Source of the DNA: Aedes albopictus
Lineage: Eukaryota; Arthropoda; Insecta; Diptera; Culicidae
Assembly (NCBI RefSeq): GCF_035046485.1
Contig: NC_085138.1
Location: 277,369,694-277,433,693 of the forward strand
DNA length: 64,000 nucleotides
Reading direction: 5' to 3'
Of this stretch, positions 56,189 through 64,000 are shown in pieces. Position 1 is the stretch's first letter. Each line of letters opens with the position of its first letter. Below the pieces are notes generated by a model. It made no database searches and was not told the DNA's origin. It saw only the letters and a program-made list of their open reading frames with translations. The translations under genes were made by a program, and so were the position numbers.

Positions 56189-56429
56189 TGTTCTGTGGCT
56201 TAGGGGCTGTCCATTAATTACGTAAGGGAATTTTTGCGATTTTCTGACACCCCCTCCCCCCCTTGTAAGATTTTTTGTATGAGAACCCAAAAGTTTTTGT
56301 ATGGCGCGTAAGATTTCTCAAACCCCCCCTCCGCCCACAAACCCTTACGTAATTAATGGACAGCCCCTTAGTTGGTTAAAGCGCCGGTCTAGCAAATACG
56401 GAATCGTGGGTTCGAAGCCCACCAGAACG
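56189..56429 (+). pseudogene. tRNA-Thr(AGT)-like pseudogene interrupted by a MITE
   Basis: The two parts (56189-56202 and 56371-56429) form a tRNA-like cloverleaf of about 73 nt when the MITE is ignored. Acceptor TGTTCTG pairs with CAGAACG at all seven positions (one G-T). The D arm GGCTTAGTTGGTTAAAGC and T arm GTGGGTTCGAAGCCCAC carry A- and B-box promoters. The order and spacing match tRNA-Thr, but the anticodon loop CTAGCAA gives AGC (Ala) and the anticodon stem CCGGT/ATACG no longer pairs fully. A run of seven T (56433-56439) follows as a Pol III terminator. No CCA is encoded. The MITE splits the D arm, so the gene is dead. Confidence 0.75.
56203..56367. mobile_element. TTA-flanked palindromic MITE (copy 3 of 3) in the tRNA D arm
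   Basis: 165 bp. Ends GGGGCTGTCCATTAATTACG and its complement, flanked by TTA (56200-56202; 56368-56370). C-rich internal runs and TTTTTGTATG as in copies at 7801-7969 and 19940-20109. Confidence 0.88.
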
Positions 56430-56581
56430 CTATTTTTTTCACAAACTTCATCTCTCAATTTGTCAATTAGCAACATTTCGTGTCTTCTAATTACAAGTTT
56501 TTCCAGTATGTTTCAGACATACCAGCAAATCTGGTAAAATGCCAGTAAAATGGGCAATATGTATCATCGTAATCTAGTAGG

Positions 56582-57132
56582 CAGCGCTCAGTAGTGTGAT
56601 CGCGCGGTAGTTCCCGCAATCCAACTTGTCGCCCTTTTTGTAGATGGGACACACGATACCTTCCATCCATTCCTCCTCCCAAATCTTGGTAATGACCCAG
56701 TGTAGTGCTCTCACCAGTGTTTCTCCACCGTATTTTAGAAGCACGCTTGGTAGTTGATCTGCTCCAGCGGCTTTGTTGTTTTTCAACGCATCCCTGGCCG
56801 TTATCATTCGATAGAACGTGCAGGCTGTTTCGCCCGATTACCGGTCTGTACATTTCCTCCCTTCCTACCTGCGCGTTCATGTCGCCGACAACGATTTCCA
56901 CGTCACGCGGCGAGCAACCATCGTATGTTTGCTCTAACTGCGCGTAGAACGCTTCTTTCTCGTCATCGGGTCTCCCTTCGTGTGGGCAGTGGACGTTAAT
57001 GATGCTGTAGTTGAAGAAACGGCCCTAAACTCTCAACATGCACATCTTTACGTTGATCGGCTGCCACCCGATCACACGTTGTCGCATCTTGCCCAACACT
57101 ATAAATCCTGTTCCCAGTTTATTAGTGGTGCC
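56582..57132 (-). pseudogene. RTE endonuclease C-part fused by deletion to RT start
   Basis: The minus-strand frame has the endonuclease motif VVGDMNAQVGRE, then after GRNSLHVLSND a deletion and frame change lead into ARDALKNNKAAGADQLPSVL and CPIYKKGDKLDCGNYRAITL, the RT N-terminal motif. Roughly a third of the usual endonuclease and linker is missing. The 57133-57607 MITE cuts the 5' side. Confidence 0.8.
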
Positions 57133-57607
57133 CAGAGATGGAAACACTCTCATCGTGAATCAACTCGCGAGTGTAAAAGCAACAAACGGTTTACTCACGG
57201 TGCCGAGAGTAAGCCGTGTGTGGGTTTATTCGCACCCGCTTGCTTCACGAGTATGAAGCAAAACAAAAACAAAAACACTCATGAATTTTTATTCGCGAAG
57301 AACAAGTGGAGATGCGGGAATTGCATTTTAGTGCGATTTTAATGGCAAAACAAGTAAGTATCCATCAGATAGTAGTGTTTTGTGCTTTATTGTTCCTGAA
57401 AAGTTAATCTGTCGGCCGTGTAAATTCGTTTTTTCACAAAATTGAAAAATGTTCAGAGCTGCTTCGCGAATCAATCACGAGTGCAACCAGCTTCGTTAGC
57501 TCGCGAGTGAAGGAAGTGCGAATATATTCTGGCTTCTGTTGTTCACGAGTAGGATAGCTTTGCGTTTGTGTCTACTCAGCTGCATTCCTCACTATTTTCC
57601 ATCCCTG
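57133..57607. mobile_element. hAT-type MITE (475 bp) in RTE
   Basis: Ends CAGAGATGGAAA and TTTTCCATCCCTG, perfect 8-bp TSD GTGGTGCC (57125-57132; 57608-57615). Interior repeats CTCGCGAGTG and CACGAGT-like words. No transposase. Confidence 0.9.
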
Positions 57608-57830
57608 GTGGTGCCACAGCTTTGGTAGAAGGTAGCCGCTCGATGCCCGCTTTTCCACACTTTCTGTCCAGTCCAACAAAGTTCCTGCAACGCCATGATG
57701 TCGAAGTTGCGGGGATGTAGTTCGTCGTAAATTATCCTGTCACATCCTGCGAAACCTAGTGACTTGCAATTCCATGTTCCAAGTTTCCAATCGTAGTCCT
57801 TATTTCGTCGCGTGGGTCTTTGCCGATTGT
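57608..57830 (-). pseudogene. RTE endonuclease, N-terminal part
   Basis: The minus-strand translation includes DWKLGTWNCKSLGFAG and NFDIMALQELCWTGQK, the first catalytic Asn and Glu motifs of an RTE APE-type endonuclease, then KVWKSGHRAATFYQSCGTT. Cut at 57608 by the MITE. Confidence 0.85.
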
Positions 57831-58395
57831 ATTGAGACGTATTTTCTCCTATGTTATTCGCAATGGGGATTTTTATGGCTTATTGGGCCTACGCCAACAC
57901 TCCTGTCTCGCCGGAGGGCCATCGTGCAGGTTTGGATTAACGTCCCAACCAACACTGGGATGACCACGCTGATGGGGCTACCACCTTGGATCTAGCTGGG
58001 CGTGGTGCAGCGTTTCTTACTCAGCCGCTGGATGCCAGAACAGACGCTGTTTGAGCCGCACCTCCTTGGTGAACAGACGCTCGGATCGTACCTCCTCAAT
58101 CTAGCTGAAGTCAGCAGGACAACAGTGCCCAGGCTGCACTACCAGCTAAGCACACAACTCTTAGCTGGCGGTCTTTGTCATCGCTTGACCCGTGGAAGCA
58201 TGAGGTAGGAACTTGTGAGGACCAGAGCTATGTTGGACGCTCGCCTTATCGACTCACCGTTTTGCAGCCCCGCTTGGTGCTATTGCTAAGTATAATTAAC
58301 GTTATTTTTTCATTTGTTTATATTCAATACACTTACAGTCACGTCTGGAACCAACTTCACGCTGTTTAGACTTCCACACTCCATCTCCTCCGACT

Positions 58396-59114
58396 CTAAA
58401 CCCCCTGCAAAACACGGCATTGCAGACACAGTTTGTCATAAACAGTCCCTGGAATCAGGGATGGCATGCTCCTCAGTGTGAGTACAAGTGTGCGCGGTTT
58501 TAATATGAAAATGAGCTGCACTGTGCACATTTTCAGTGCGGTATGCCATCCCTGCCTGGAATCGTAGCAATCGCACCACACAATGGCTTCACGAAAGCCA
58601 GATATGCTTATCCTGAGCTCTTTTCTTGTCCCGGGTTTTCTACAGTACACATCAGAGAGCTCCTCCTGAGCGGACTCTGATTTCCTCTTGCTTGCCATGG
58701 ACTCAGTAATACGTGTAGCGTTGTTCGTCAGCTCCATTATAGACGGCCTAGTCTACCTTCTTGAATGTCGCAGTGTGAACGGGCTGTGCATACTGGATGG
58801 GGAAGAGTTGGCTCTGAGAACTTCAAGGCTGACACTGTAACAGTCTTGGTGTTAGTCTCCATATGACGTAGCTGCTCGAAACTAGTCGGATTGGAGTGCT
58901 CCTTCTCAACAGATCTGATATGAGCAACGGATATCGTAGAATCGAGAAGATTGGATGCGATTCCACTTATGGATGATTGTAGTACTTCTTCTGAGCGGAA
59001 TCCGAGCGGTGTCAAGTCGATGATCAACACTTCGAAGACGAGCAGGGGCTGCTGCCTCCCCGAGCAAAGTCTGATAGCAAATTGAAAACTAATTTTGATG
59101 TTGTGATATTGCAA
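58396..59114 (-). other. Two short open frames of unknown nature
   Basis: Minus-strand frames of 125 (59114-58737) and 113 codons (58737-58396) lie end to end. The second starts MELTNNATRITESMASKRKS and is interrupted near its C-terminus by the hAT MITE 58456-58554. No domain recognised; perhaps remnants of a transposon or host gene. The 5' end of the first overlaps the terminus of the element at 59059. Confidence 0.3.
58456..58554. mobile_element. hAT MITE (99 bp)
   Basis: Ends CAGGGATGGCAT and ATGCCATCCCTG, perfect 8-bp TSD CCTGGAAT (58448-58455; 58555-58562). Very short and palindromic. Confidence 0.92.
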
Positions 59115-59906
59115 ATTTTGATAACTCAGGTTGTTGTCGTTTTGGTCGTTTTAACAGTTAAAACATCAAAAATGAGAGCAGAAAAATGTTCCTGTGACAG
59201 CAACTTGAAAACCATTCCTGCTATCGATGATAGCTAATTGATAACTATTTTTGTTATCAGCGCAAGAAAAATGAAATAGTTATTTATGTGACGAGTTTCA
59301 AAAAGTTGATTTTTTCAGCACGAGTCGTACATTTATCCAACGAGGCTTGCCGAGTTGGATAAATACGAAGAGTGCTGAAAACATCGAGTTTTGCAACGAG
59401 TGTCACACAAAATTTTATGCAATGATTTTTTCATTATACAACTCATTTGAGTTGCATAATGTTCATAATGCAACTCAAATGAGTTGCATAATGAACATTT
59501 TGCAACTATTTTTCATTATGCAACTCATTTCAGTTGCATAATGAACCAGTTCGGAAAAATTGACCATTATGATACCGAAATGCATTGAATAAGAGAGAAA
59601 TTATAATATTGAATTGCATAAAATCGTTAAATGTAAAATTTTTCGGTTGATAACAAATCCTAAGTGCAATAACACAATTGCACTAATGATATATCCCTAG
59701 AATTAGTTCACATAGTTTACTAAAAGATTTAAAAACTATTGTAACACTAAATATTTACATTAATTCAAAATGACAGCAAACCGAAAGTAAAATTTGAAAT
59801 CAAATTAAGTAAAGATAAAGTGATATCAAAATGTGATATCAATTTGTTGCTGAATACAAATCATGTTTTCGATTTGCTGTAATTTTGTTGTTGGACTTTA
59901 CTCGGG
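59059..59906. mobile_element. CCCGAGCAAAG-ended element (copy 1)
   Basis: Left end CCCGAGCAAAGTCTGATAGC, right end GTTGTTGGACTTTACTCGGG. The interior is A/T-rich with TTGATAACTCAGGTTGTTG near the left. It carries an extra block (about 59285-59620) holding the hairpin 59288-59410. No ORF. TSD unclear. Confidence 0.7.
59288..59410. repeat. Imperfect hairpin with TTTTCAGCAC / GTGCTGAAAA arms
   Basis: The inner stem runs 59312-59381 (TTTTCAGCACGAG..., ATTTATCCAACGAGG / TGCCGAGTTGGATAAAT) and outer arms extend to about 59288 and 59410. It is followed by nested short palindromes of GCAACTCAAATGAGTTGC and TTCATTATGCAACTC at about 59435-59545. Confidence 0.7.
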
Positions 59907-60092
59907 TCGTCAGTCTTTACACCGGCTTGCTTGACCCGAGCGGACTCCGACTGGCGTTGATTCCGGCGGACCGGCTAGCTGTCTGATCGCATTCCCTGAA
60001 TTGATGGATCTATTCTGGAGGCGTTGGAGCGTTCCTTGTGAAGCCACTGAGAATGTTCCTCCTGGAGGTCGCCAGTTCTCGCTGGTTGGTTG

Positions 60093-60593
60093 CCCGAGCA
60101 GAGTCTAACAACAAAATGATAGCAAATCGAAAACTTGATTTGTATTCAGCAGCAAATTGATATCACATTTCAATATCAGTCTGTCTTGACTAAATTTGAT
60201 TTCAAATTTAGATTTCGTTTTGCTGTCATTTCAAACTATTATAAAAAATAAGTTTTTAAGTTATTTTAACATTTCTAGGTAACCTTGTATAATAACTCTA
60301 AGATTATATCATTAGTGTAATTATCTTATGGCATTCAGGATTTCATATCAATCGAAAAATCCCTTTATTTGATGATTTTTCATTTTTTCGTAGTGATGGC
60401 AAAAACAATTATCAATTTGCTATCACTTATAGCAGGATTTGTTTTCAACTTGATTTACGGGAACATTTTTCTGCTCTCATTTTTGATGTTTTAACCGTTA
60501 AAACGACCAAAACGACAACAACCTGAGTTATCATAATTTGCAATATCACAACATCAACATTTGTTTTCAATTTGCTGTCAGACTTTGCTCGGG
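60093..60593. mobile_element. CCCGAGCAGAG-ended element (copy 2, 0.5 kb)
   Basis: Left end CCCGAGCAGAGTCTAACAAC, right end GTCAGACTTTGCTCGGG. Its orientation is opposite to copy 1: the right half carries AACAACCTGAGTTATC, the complement of the left part of copy 1. No ORF. Confidence 0.7.
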
Positions 60594-60613
60594 TGGATTA
60601 CCTGGACGGGTAT

Positions 60614-61664
60614 CCCGAGCAAAGTCTGATAGCAAATTGAAAACTAATTTTGATTTTGTGATATTGCAAATTTTGATAACTCAGGTCACATAACATAAGT
60701 GGAACTACATAGTCAGAGCACAGGTATCCTTTTCCAGCACGTGAAACTGTTATATCTTTTAAAAGAGGCGTCGAACTGTCATTTATTTTGGTAAACAAAA
60801 AACATCTGATCCAACCAGTATTCCAGTTTTGGCAAAGAGTACAGGAAAGAAGATTGGCATCTGAGGCATGCGCAAAACTAGCTGCTGGAAATCCACTTAT
60901 TCATTTTGTCATAAATTCATTGAAATCTACGAAATAACACATCCACATTTCACATATCGATCTCCTTTTATATTTAAAGTTAGAAAACGTATTTTCGACT
61001 TGAGTTTACAACGTTTTATCACAACTTTTATCCTATTTTAGATCTTTACGGGCTACCAGTCTAGATCTATGAAGTCTTTGTTTTACTTCACAGCATTGAA
61101 AAATGGTATACATGCTGAAAAATAGTATGGTAATAGTGTTATAACGCATTTGACATTTCGGTGCCCTGTATACCAGAGTATGAAATCGAAAAGGCATCAA
61201 CTTTTTAAGCCAGAGTTCCACTTATGTTATGTGCTCAGGTTGTTGGCGTTTTGTTCGTTTTAACGGTTAAAACATCAAAAAATGAAAGCAAAAAAATGTT
61301 CCTGTGGCAGCAAATTGAAAACATTTCCTGTTATCGAGCAAATTGATAACTGGTTTTGTTATCAGCGCAAGCAAAATGAAAAATCATTAAATGTAGAGTT
61401 TTTCGGCTGATATCGAATCTTATATGCAAAAATATAATTGCGCTAACGATGTATCCCAAGAATTAGTTTACATAGTTTACTAAAAGATTTAAAACTGTGC
61501 TAACACTAACTGTTTACAATTATTTAAAATGACAGCAAATAGAAAACAAAATTTGATATCAAGCTAAGTGAAGATAAACTGATATCAACATGTGATACCA
61601 ATTTGTTGCAGAATTCTAATCATGTTTTCAATTTGCTGTAATTTTGTTGTTGGACTTTGCTCGG
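60614..61664. mobile_element. CCCGAGCAAAG-ended element (copy 3)
   Basis: Left end CCCGAGCAAAGTCTGATAGC is shared exactly with copy 1, right end GTTGTTGGACTTTGCTCGG. Interrupted at 60687-61233 by another element; without it the length is about 500 bp, as in copy 2. Confidence 0.72.
60687..61233. mobile_element. CACATAACATAAG-ended element nested in copy 3 (547 bp)
   Basis: Inverted ends CACATAACATAAGTGGAACT and AGTTCCACTTATGTTATGTG, perfect over 18-20 bp. Flanked by CTCAGGT (60680-60686; 61234-61240), a 7-bp duplication. Superfamily uncertain. No ORF. Confidence 0.82.
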
Positions 61665-61760
61665 CATAGCAGTGACATCGTCGGTGCAAACTCTGCTTGG
61701 TGGGAAGTTCGCTTCCATTTTGCGAATTGTCGATCTTTACTGCATGGTAGGCCATAGGTA

Positions 61761-63210
61761 CAGGGGACAGACAAAATGATCGGGACATGCAAAATTTTCA
61801 CTTCTTAAAAAATGTTCAAAAAGCTATAACTTTTCGAAAAGTGCGTCAAATATTCTCCAATTTTTACTATAAGTTTGTCAACTAGTTGTGTATCCGTGGT
61901 CCAAATTTGGGGAAGATCGGGCCATTCTCCATGAAGTTATAAAGATTCTTGGAAAAGGTAAAATTATCCGATTGCCAACTTGGAGCTGTTATATCTCCGG
62001 ATTAAATGAACCGAATGCAATGAAATTTTGACCATATATGACTTATATAATGATCTATGAAAAACCGTTGACTTAACTTAAAATTCTTAACACGGAAGAA
62101 AATTATAACGATTAGATTATTTTTCTAATAAAACACCAAATTATCCAAAACAACATCTTTCAAATCTCAAGATGCAAATTATAGTTCATTTAATTTCCCT
62201 CTGATTGACTTATATATAAATGCGTTTTGGGAGAAAGTAACAACATAGCCGCCAACAAATTGAAAAAGTAATGGAATACATATTAAAAATAGACCAATTT
62301 GCTAAAAAATCGTGAAAATAAATAAATCGCTATAACTTTTGCTCTTGTTAAGTTAAGTCAAATGTTTTCCAGAGTTCATTATATAAGTCATGAATGTTCA
62401 AAATTTCATTGCAATCGGTTCATTGAATCTGGAGATATAAAAGCTCAAAGTTGGCTATCGAATAATTTTACCTTTTTCATGAATCTCTATCAGGCATCCA
62501 ATTTTTCACTCACGCGATCAAAATCCCCGGATATATCCGCCTTAGCGATCATGATTATTCACTGCATGGGATGAAAAATAAAAGTCTCTCACTCCAGCGC
62601 TCACGATAAATCTCTTTCTTTCCATGCACAACTCACGGATAAACAACAAAGCATCCAAATTTTCACTCCGTCCGCGAGCCACATAACGTCTCCACCGATG
62701 CACGATATAAATTATTTGACGTTTGGTGGTGCCGTGTTTACATGAAGTCTACTTATTTTCAAGGCCATCTAGATAACACGGCACCGCTCAGACGTCAACC
62801 GGGTGCAAACGTAGATTGGTGCAGACTGAGCAACCCTTTTCTCCTAAGAGAGTGAACGAGCGCTAGTTGGAGAGAGCATACTTTTATCACGCAAAGAAAC
62901 CGGAGTGAGCGCCTTTTCAATCGTCTATGGGTTCATGGAAAATATCGCGGGCTGCTTTATCCGGATAATATCACTGTGTGATAGATCATTGCTCGCGTGA
63001 GTGAGTGAAAAATTTGGTGCCTGATCTCTATAACTTTGTGGAAAATGGCCCGATCTTTCCCAAATTTGGACCACTGATACACAACTAGTTGATGAACTTA
63101 CAGTAAAAATTTTAGAATATTCGATGCACTTTTCGAAAAAATTACAGCTAGTTGAATATTTTTTGAAAAGTGAAAAATTTGCCTGTCCCGGTCATTTTGT
63201 CTATCCCCTG
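61761..63210. mobile_element. TA-flanked transposon with long inverted arms (1.45 kb)
   Basis: Ends CAGGGGACAGACAAAATGAT and the complement of GTCATTTTGTCTATCCCCTG, bordered by TA (61759-61760; 63211-63212), as for Tc1/mariner-type elements. Arms of more than 300 bp pair (for example CAACTAGTTGTGTATC and its complement, and the TTAAGTTAAGTC segments), around a centre near 62100-62330. The right arm is split by the hAT MITE at 62491-63023. No transposase ORF. Confidence 0.82.
62491..63023. mobile_element. hAT MITE (533 bp) nested in the TA element
   Basis: Ends CAGGCATCCAATTTTTCACT and AGTGAAAAATTTGGTGCCTG, perfect 8-bp TSD ATCTCTAT (62483-62490; 63024-63031). An inner inverted pair TTGACGTTTGGTGGTGCCGT / ACGGCACCGCTCAGACGTCAA at about 62718-62800 may be yet another small insertion. 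Confidence 0.9.
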
Positions 63211-63455
63211 TATATCGTTGTGTGATGCGGTTCCCTCATACAAGATGAACAATCGAGTTCCCTTGAACGGTGTTTGGTTGGTCGTTGGATGTCCCAGGGA
63301 TTATTAGCGGCACTAGAGCTCTGAGAGCATATCGGGAAACATCTCTGGATTAAATCTCGGGTGGAGCCCCTGAAGATTTACACTCCAAGCTTAATTCTAA
63401 GAAAAATACCGAGATAATTCTAAGGAGGAACTTCGGGTGGCATCCATAGGGACAT

Positions 63456-63674
63456 TCCTTCTTCTTCATGGCTCTACGTCCTCACTAGGACTTGGCCTGC
63501 CTCGCTTCAACATAGTGTTCATTGAGCATTTCCACAATAATTAATTGAAGGGCTTTCTACACTATACACTACGCACAGGGAGTCGGAAAAAAATTCCGAC
63601 TGGAACGGGAATCGAACCCGCCGTCTACGGATTGGCGATCTATAGCCTTAACCACTAGACTAACTGGAGCCCCA
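63456..63674 (-). mobile_element. Feilai-type SINE, well preserved
   Basis: Minus-strand tRNA-related head: GGGGCTCCAGTTAGTCTAG, TGGTTAAGGC (A box) and GGGTTCGATTCCCGTTCC (B box), then a GTCGGAATTTTTTTCCGACT hairpin, body and TTC-rich plus-strand tail near 63457-63467. It resembles the Feilai family described from Aedes. No TSD found. Confidence 0.87.
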
Positions 63675-64000
63675 GGCAGAATAACGAACCTCAATTTCTA
63701 ATCCCAGATAGAATTCCTAATATTCTTAAGATTGCGAACTTGCATAGGTTGTTTTCGTTACTAATCGATCTTTGTCAATATTCCATTATAATTTACAGGC
63801 TTTCGTTAACCCTCTATAATACCCAACCCCGCCTTCAGACGGGGTATAGTTTGAGCATTTGTGTAATTTTTGTTTCGTGGAAAATCGAAATTTTTATATT
63901 TTTGGCTAATATTTAGGGTTGTTTCGTATATCTTAAAATGGTTTTTGGTGTATTTGAAAGCGTATTTACATTTTTTTAAATCATTGAAACATTTATGTTT
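63675..64000. other. AT-rich end of window with ACCCCGCC hairpin
   Basis: CCCAACCCCGCCTTCAGACGGGGT near 63826-63847 forms a short hairpin (ACCCCGCC/GACGGGGT with a mismatch). It may start a further repeat that continues outside the window. 63212-63455 likewise holds only anonymous sequence and weak GGAATTCC-type units. Confidence 0.3.

Larger units (their letters stand above)
55288..56576. mobile_element. Terminal-direct-repeat (TRIM-like) element inside RTE
   Basis: Flanked by the 5-bp TSD GTAGG (55283-55287; 56577-56581); removing the element and one TSD restores a continuous RTE reading frame. The two ends are direct repeats of about 130 bp (55288 to about 55421 and about 56444-56576) that share CAATTAGCAACATTT and CCAGTATGTTTCAGACATAC with few differences. 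The interior carries no ORF; it holds a hAT MITE (55436-55591), a foldback (55660-55940) and a tRNA-Thr-like pseudogene (56189-56429). 5-bp TSD plus terminal direct repeats suggest a TRIM-type LTR derivative, but the ends are not TG...CA. Confidence 0.65.
54004..58269 (-). mobile_element. RTE-clade LINE (JAM1-like), internally deleted and multiply interrupted
   Basis: Bounded by the 15-bp TSD CCGCTTGGTGCTATT (53989-54003; 58270-58284). On the minus strand: 5' region (58269 to about 57830), endonuclease start (about 57800-57608), a hAT MITE (57133-57607), more endonuclease (57124-56820), an internal deletion joining endonuclease to the start of RT, RT (from about 56807), a 1.3-kb insertion (55288-56576), and the remaining RT and C-terminal domain (55282-54019). 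Removing insertions leaves about 2.5 kb against roughly 3.2 kb for an intact RTE. Confidence 0.9.

Noticed and set aside
56189..56429. tRNA-like sequence as a reverse-transcribed primer copy next to an LTR
   Set aside because: The T-run terminator after it and lack of CCA point to copied genomic tRNA-gene sequence rather than a mature primer tRNA, though the position is suggestive.

Overview
The window is eukaryotic intergenic or intronic DNA, almost certainly from a mosquito of the genus Aedes (Ae. aegypti first, Ae. albopictus as the alternative). The reasons are the mixture of elements: a BEL/Pao LTR retrotransposon, an I-superfamily LINE with an RNase H domain, an RTE-clade LINE, tRNA-derived SINEs of the Feilai type, many palindromic MITEs, and long AT-rich stretches of degenerate 15-bp repeats. 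No cellular protein-coding gene could be recognised. Well over half of the sequence lies inside mobile elements whose ends and target-site duplications (TSDs) can be read directly.

Layout. 102-7655: a small MITE split by a BEL element (208-7628, TSD ATCAT), which is itself split by another MITE (4288-4454). 7801-10001: a palindromic MITE, anonymous AT-rich sequence and a SINE. 10171-17976: a 7.8-kb hAT-ended composite (TSD TCCTGGCG) without a transposase, holding degenerate repeats, a SINE fragment, a foldback MITE, and a TA-flanked element (15274-17283) that in turn holds a hAT-type MITE. 17985-22510: degenerate repeats broken by a GC-richer island (19040-20940) and a 1-kb element ending in CCCAAGTAACA. 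24810-27160: a 2.35-kb element with very long inverted arms. 28080-28990: a satellite of about 143 bp. 29659-35875: a full-length LINE with 12-bp TSDs; ORF1 is intact and ORF2 carries one in-frame TAG. 35952-42398: a second large hAT-ended composite (TSD CTTGTCTA). 43490-47163: LINE relics, MITEs and a SINE. 50556-52966: diverged tandem modules with TATA/CCAAT-like and stem-loop signals that resemble a histone-gene array but encode no histone. 54004-58269: an RTE LINE with a 15-bp TSD, broken by a hAT MITE and by a 1.3-kb element with terminal direct repeats that contains a tRNA-Thr-like pseudogene, itself split by a MITE. 59059-63210: three relatives of a CCCGAGCAAAG-ended element and a TA-flanked element carrying a nested hAT MITE. 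63456-63674: a SINE.

How it works together: the retroelement genes encode their own replication machinery (Gag, protease, RT, RNase H, integrase or endonuclease), but every one with coding sequence shows at least one disabling change here, and the MITEs and SINEs depend on enzymes encoded elsewhere. The value of the window is the readable order of nested insertions and a few structures that known families do not explain: the terminal-repeat element with a tRNA pseudogene, the histone-like modules, the 15-bp periodic DNA inside hAT ends, and a MITE group with 2-bp TSDs.
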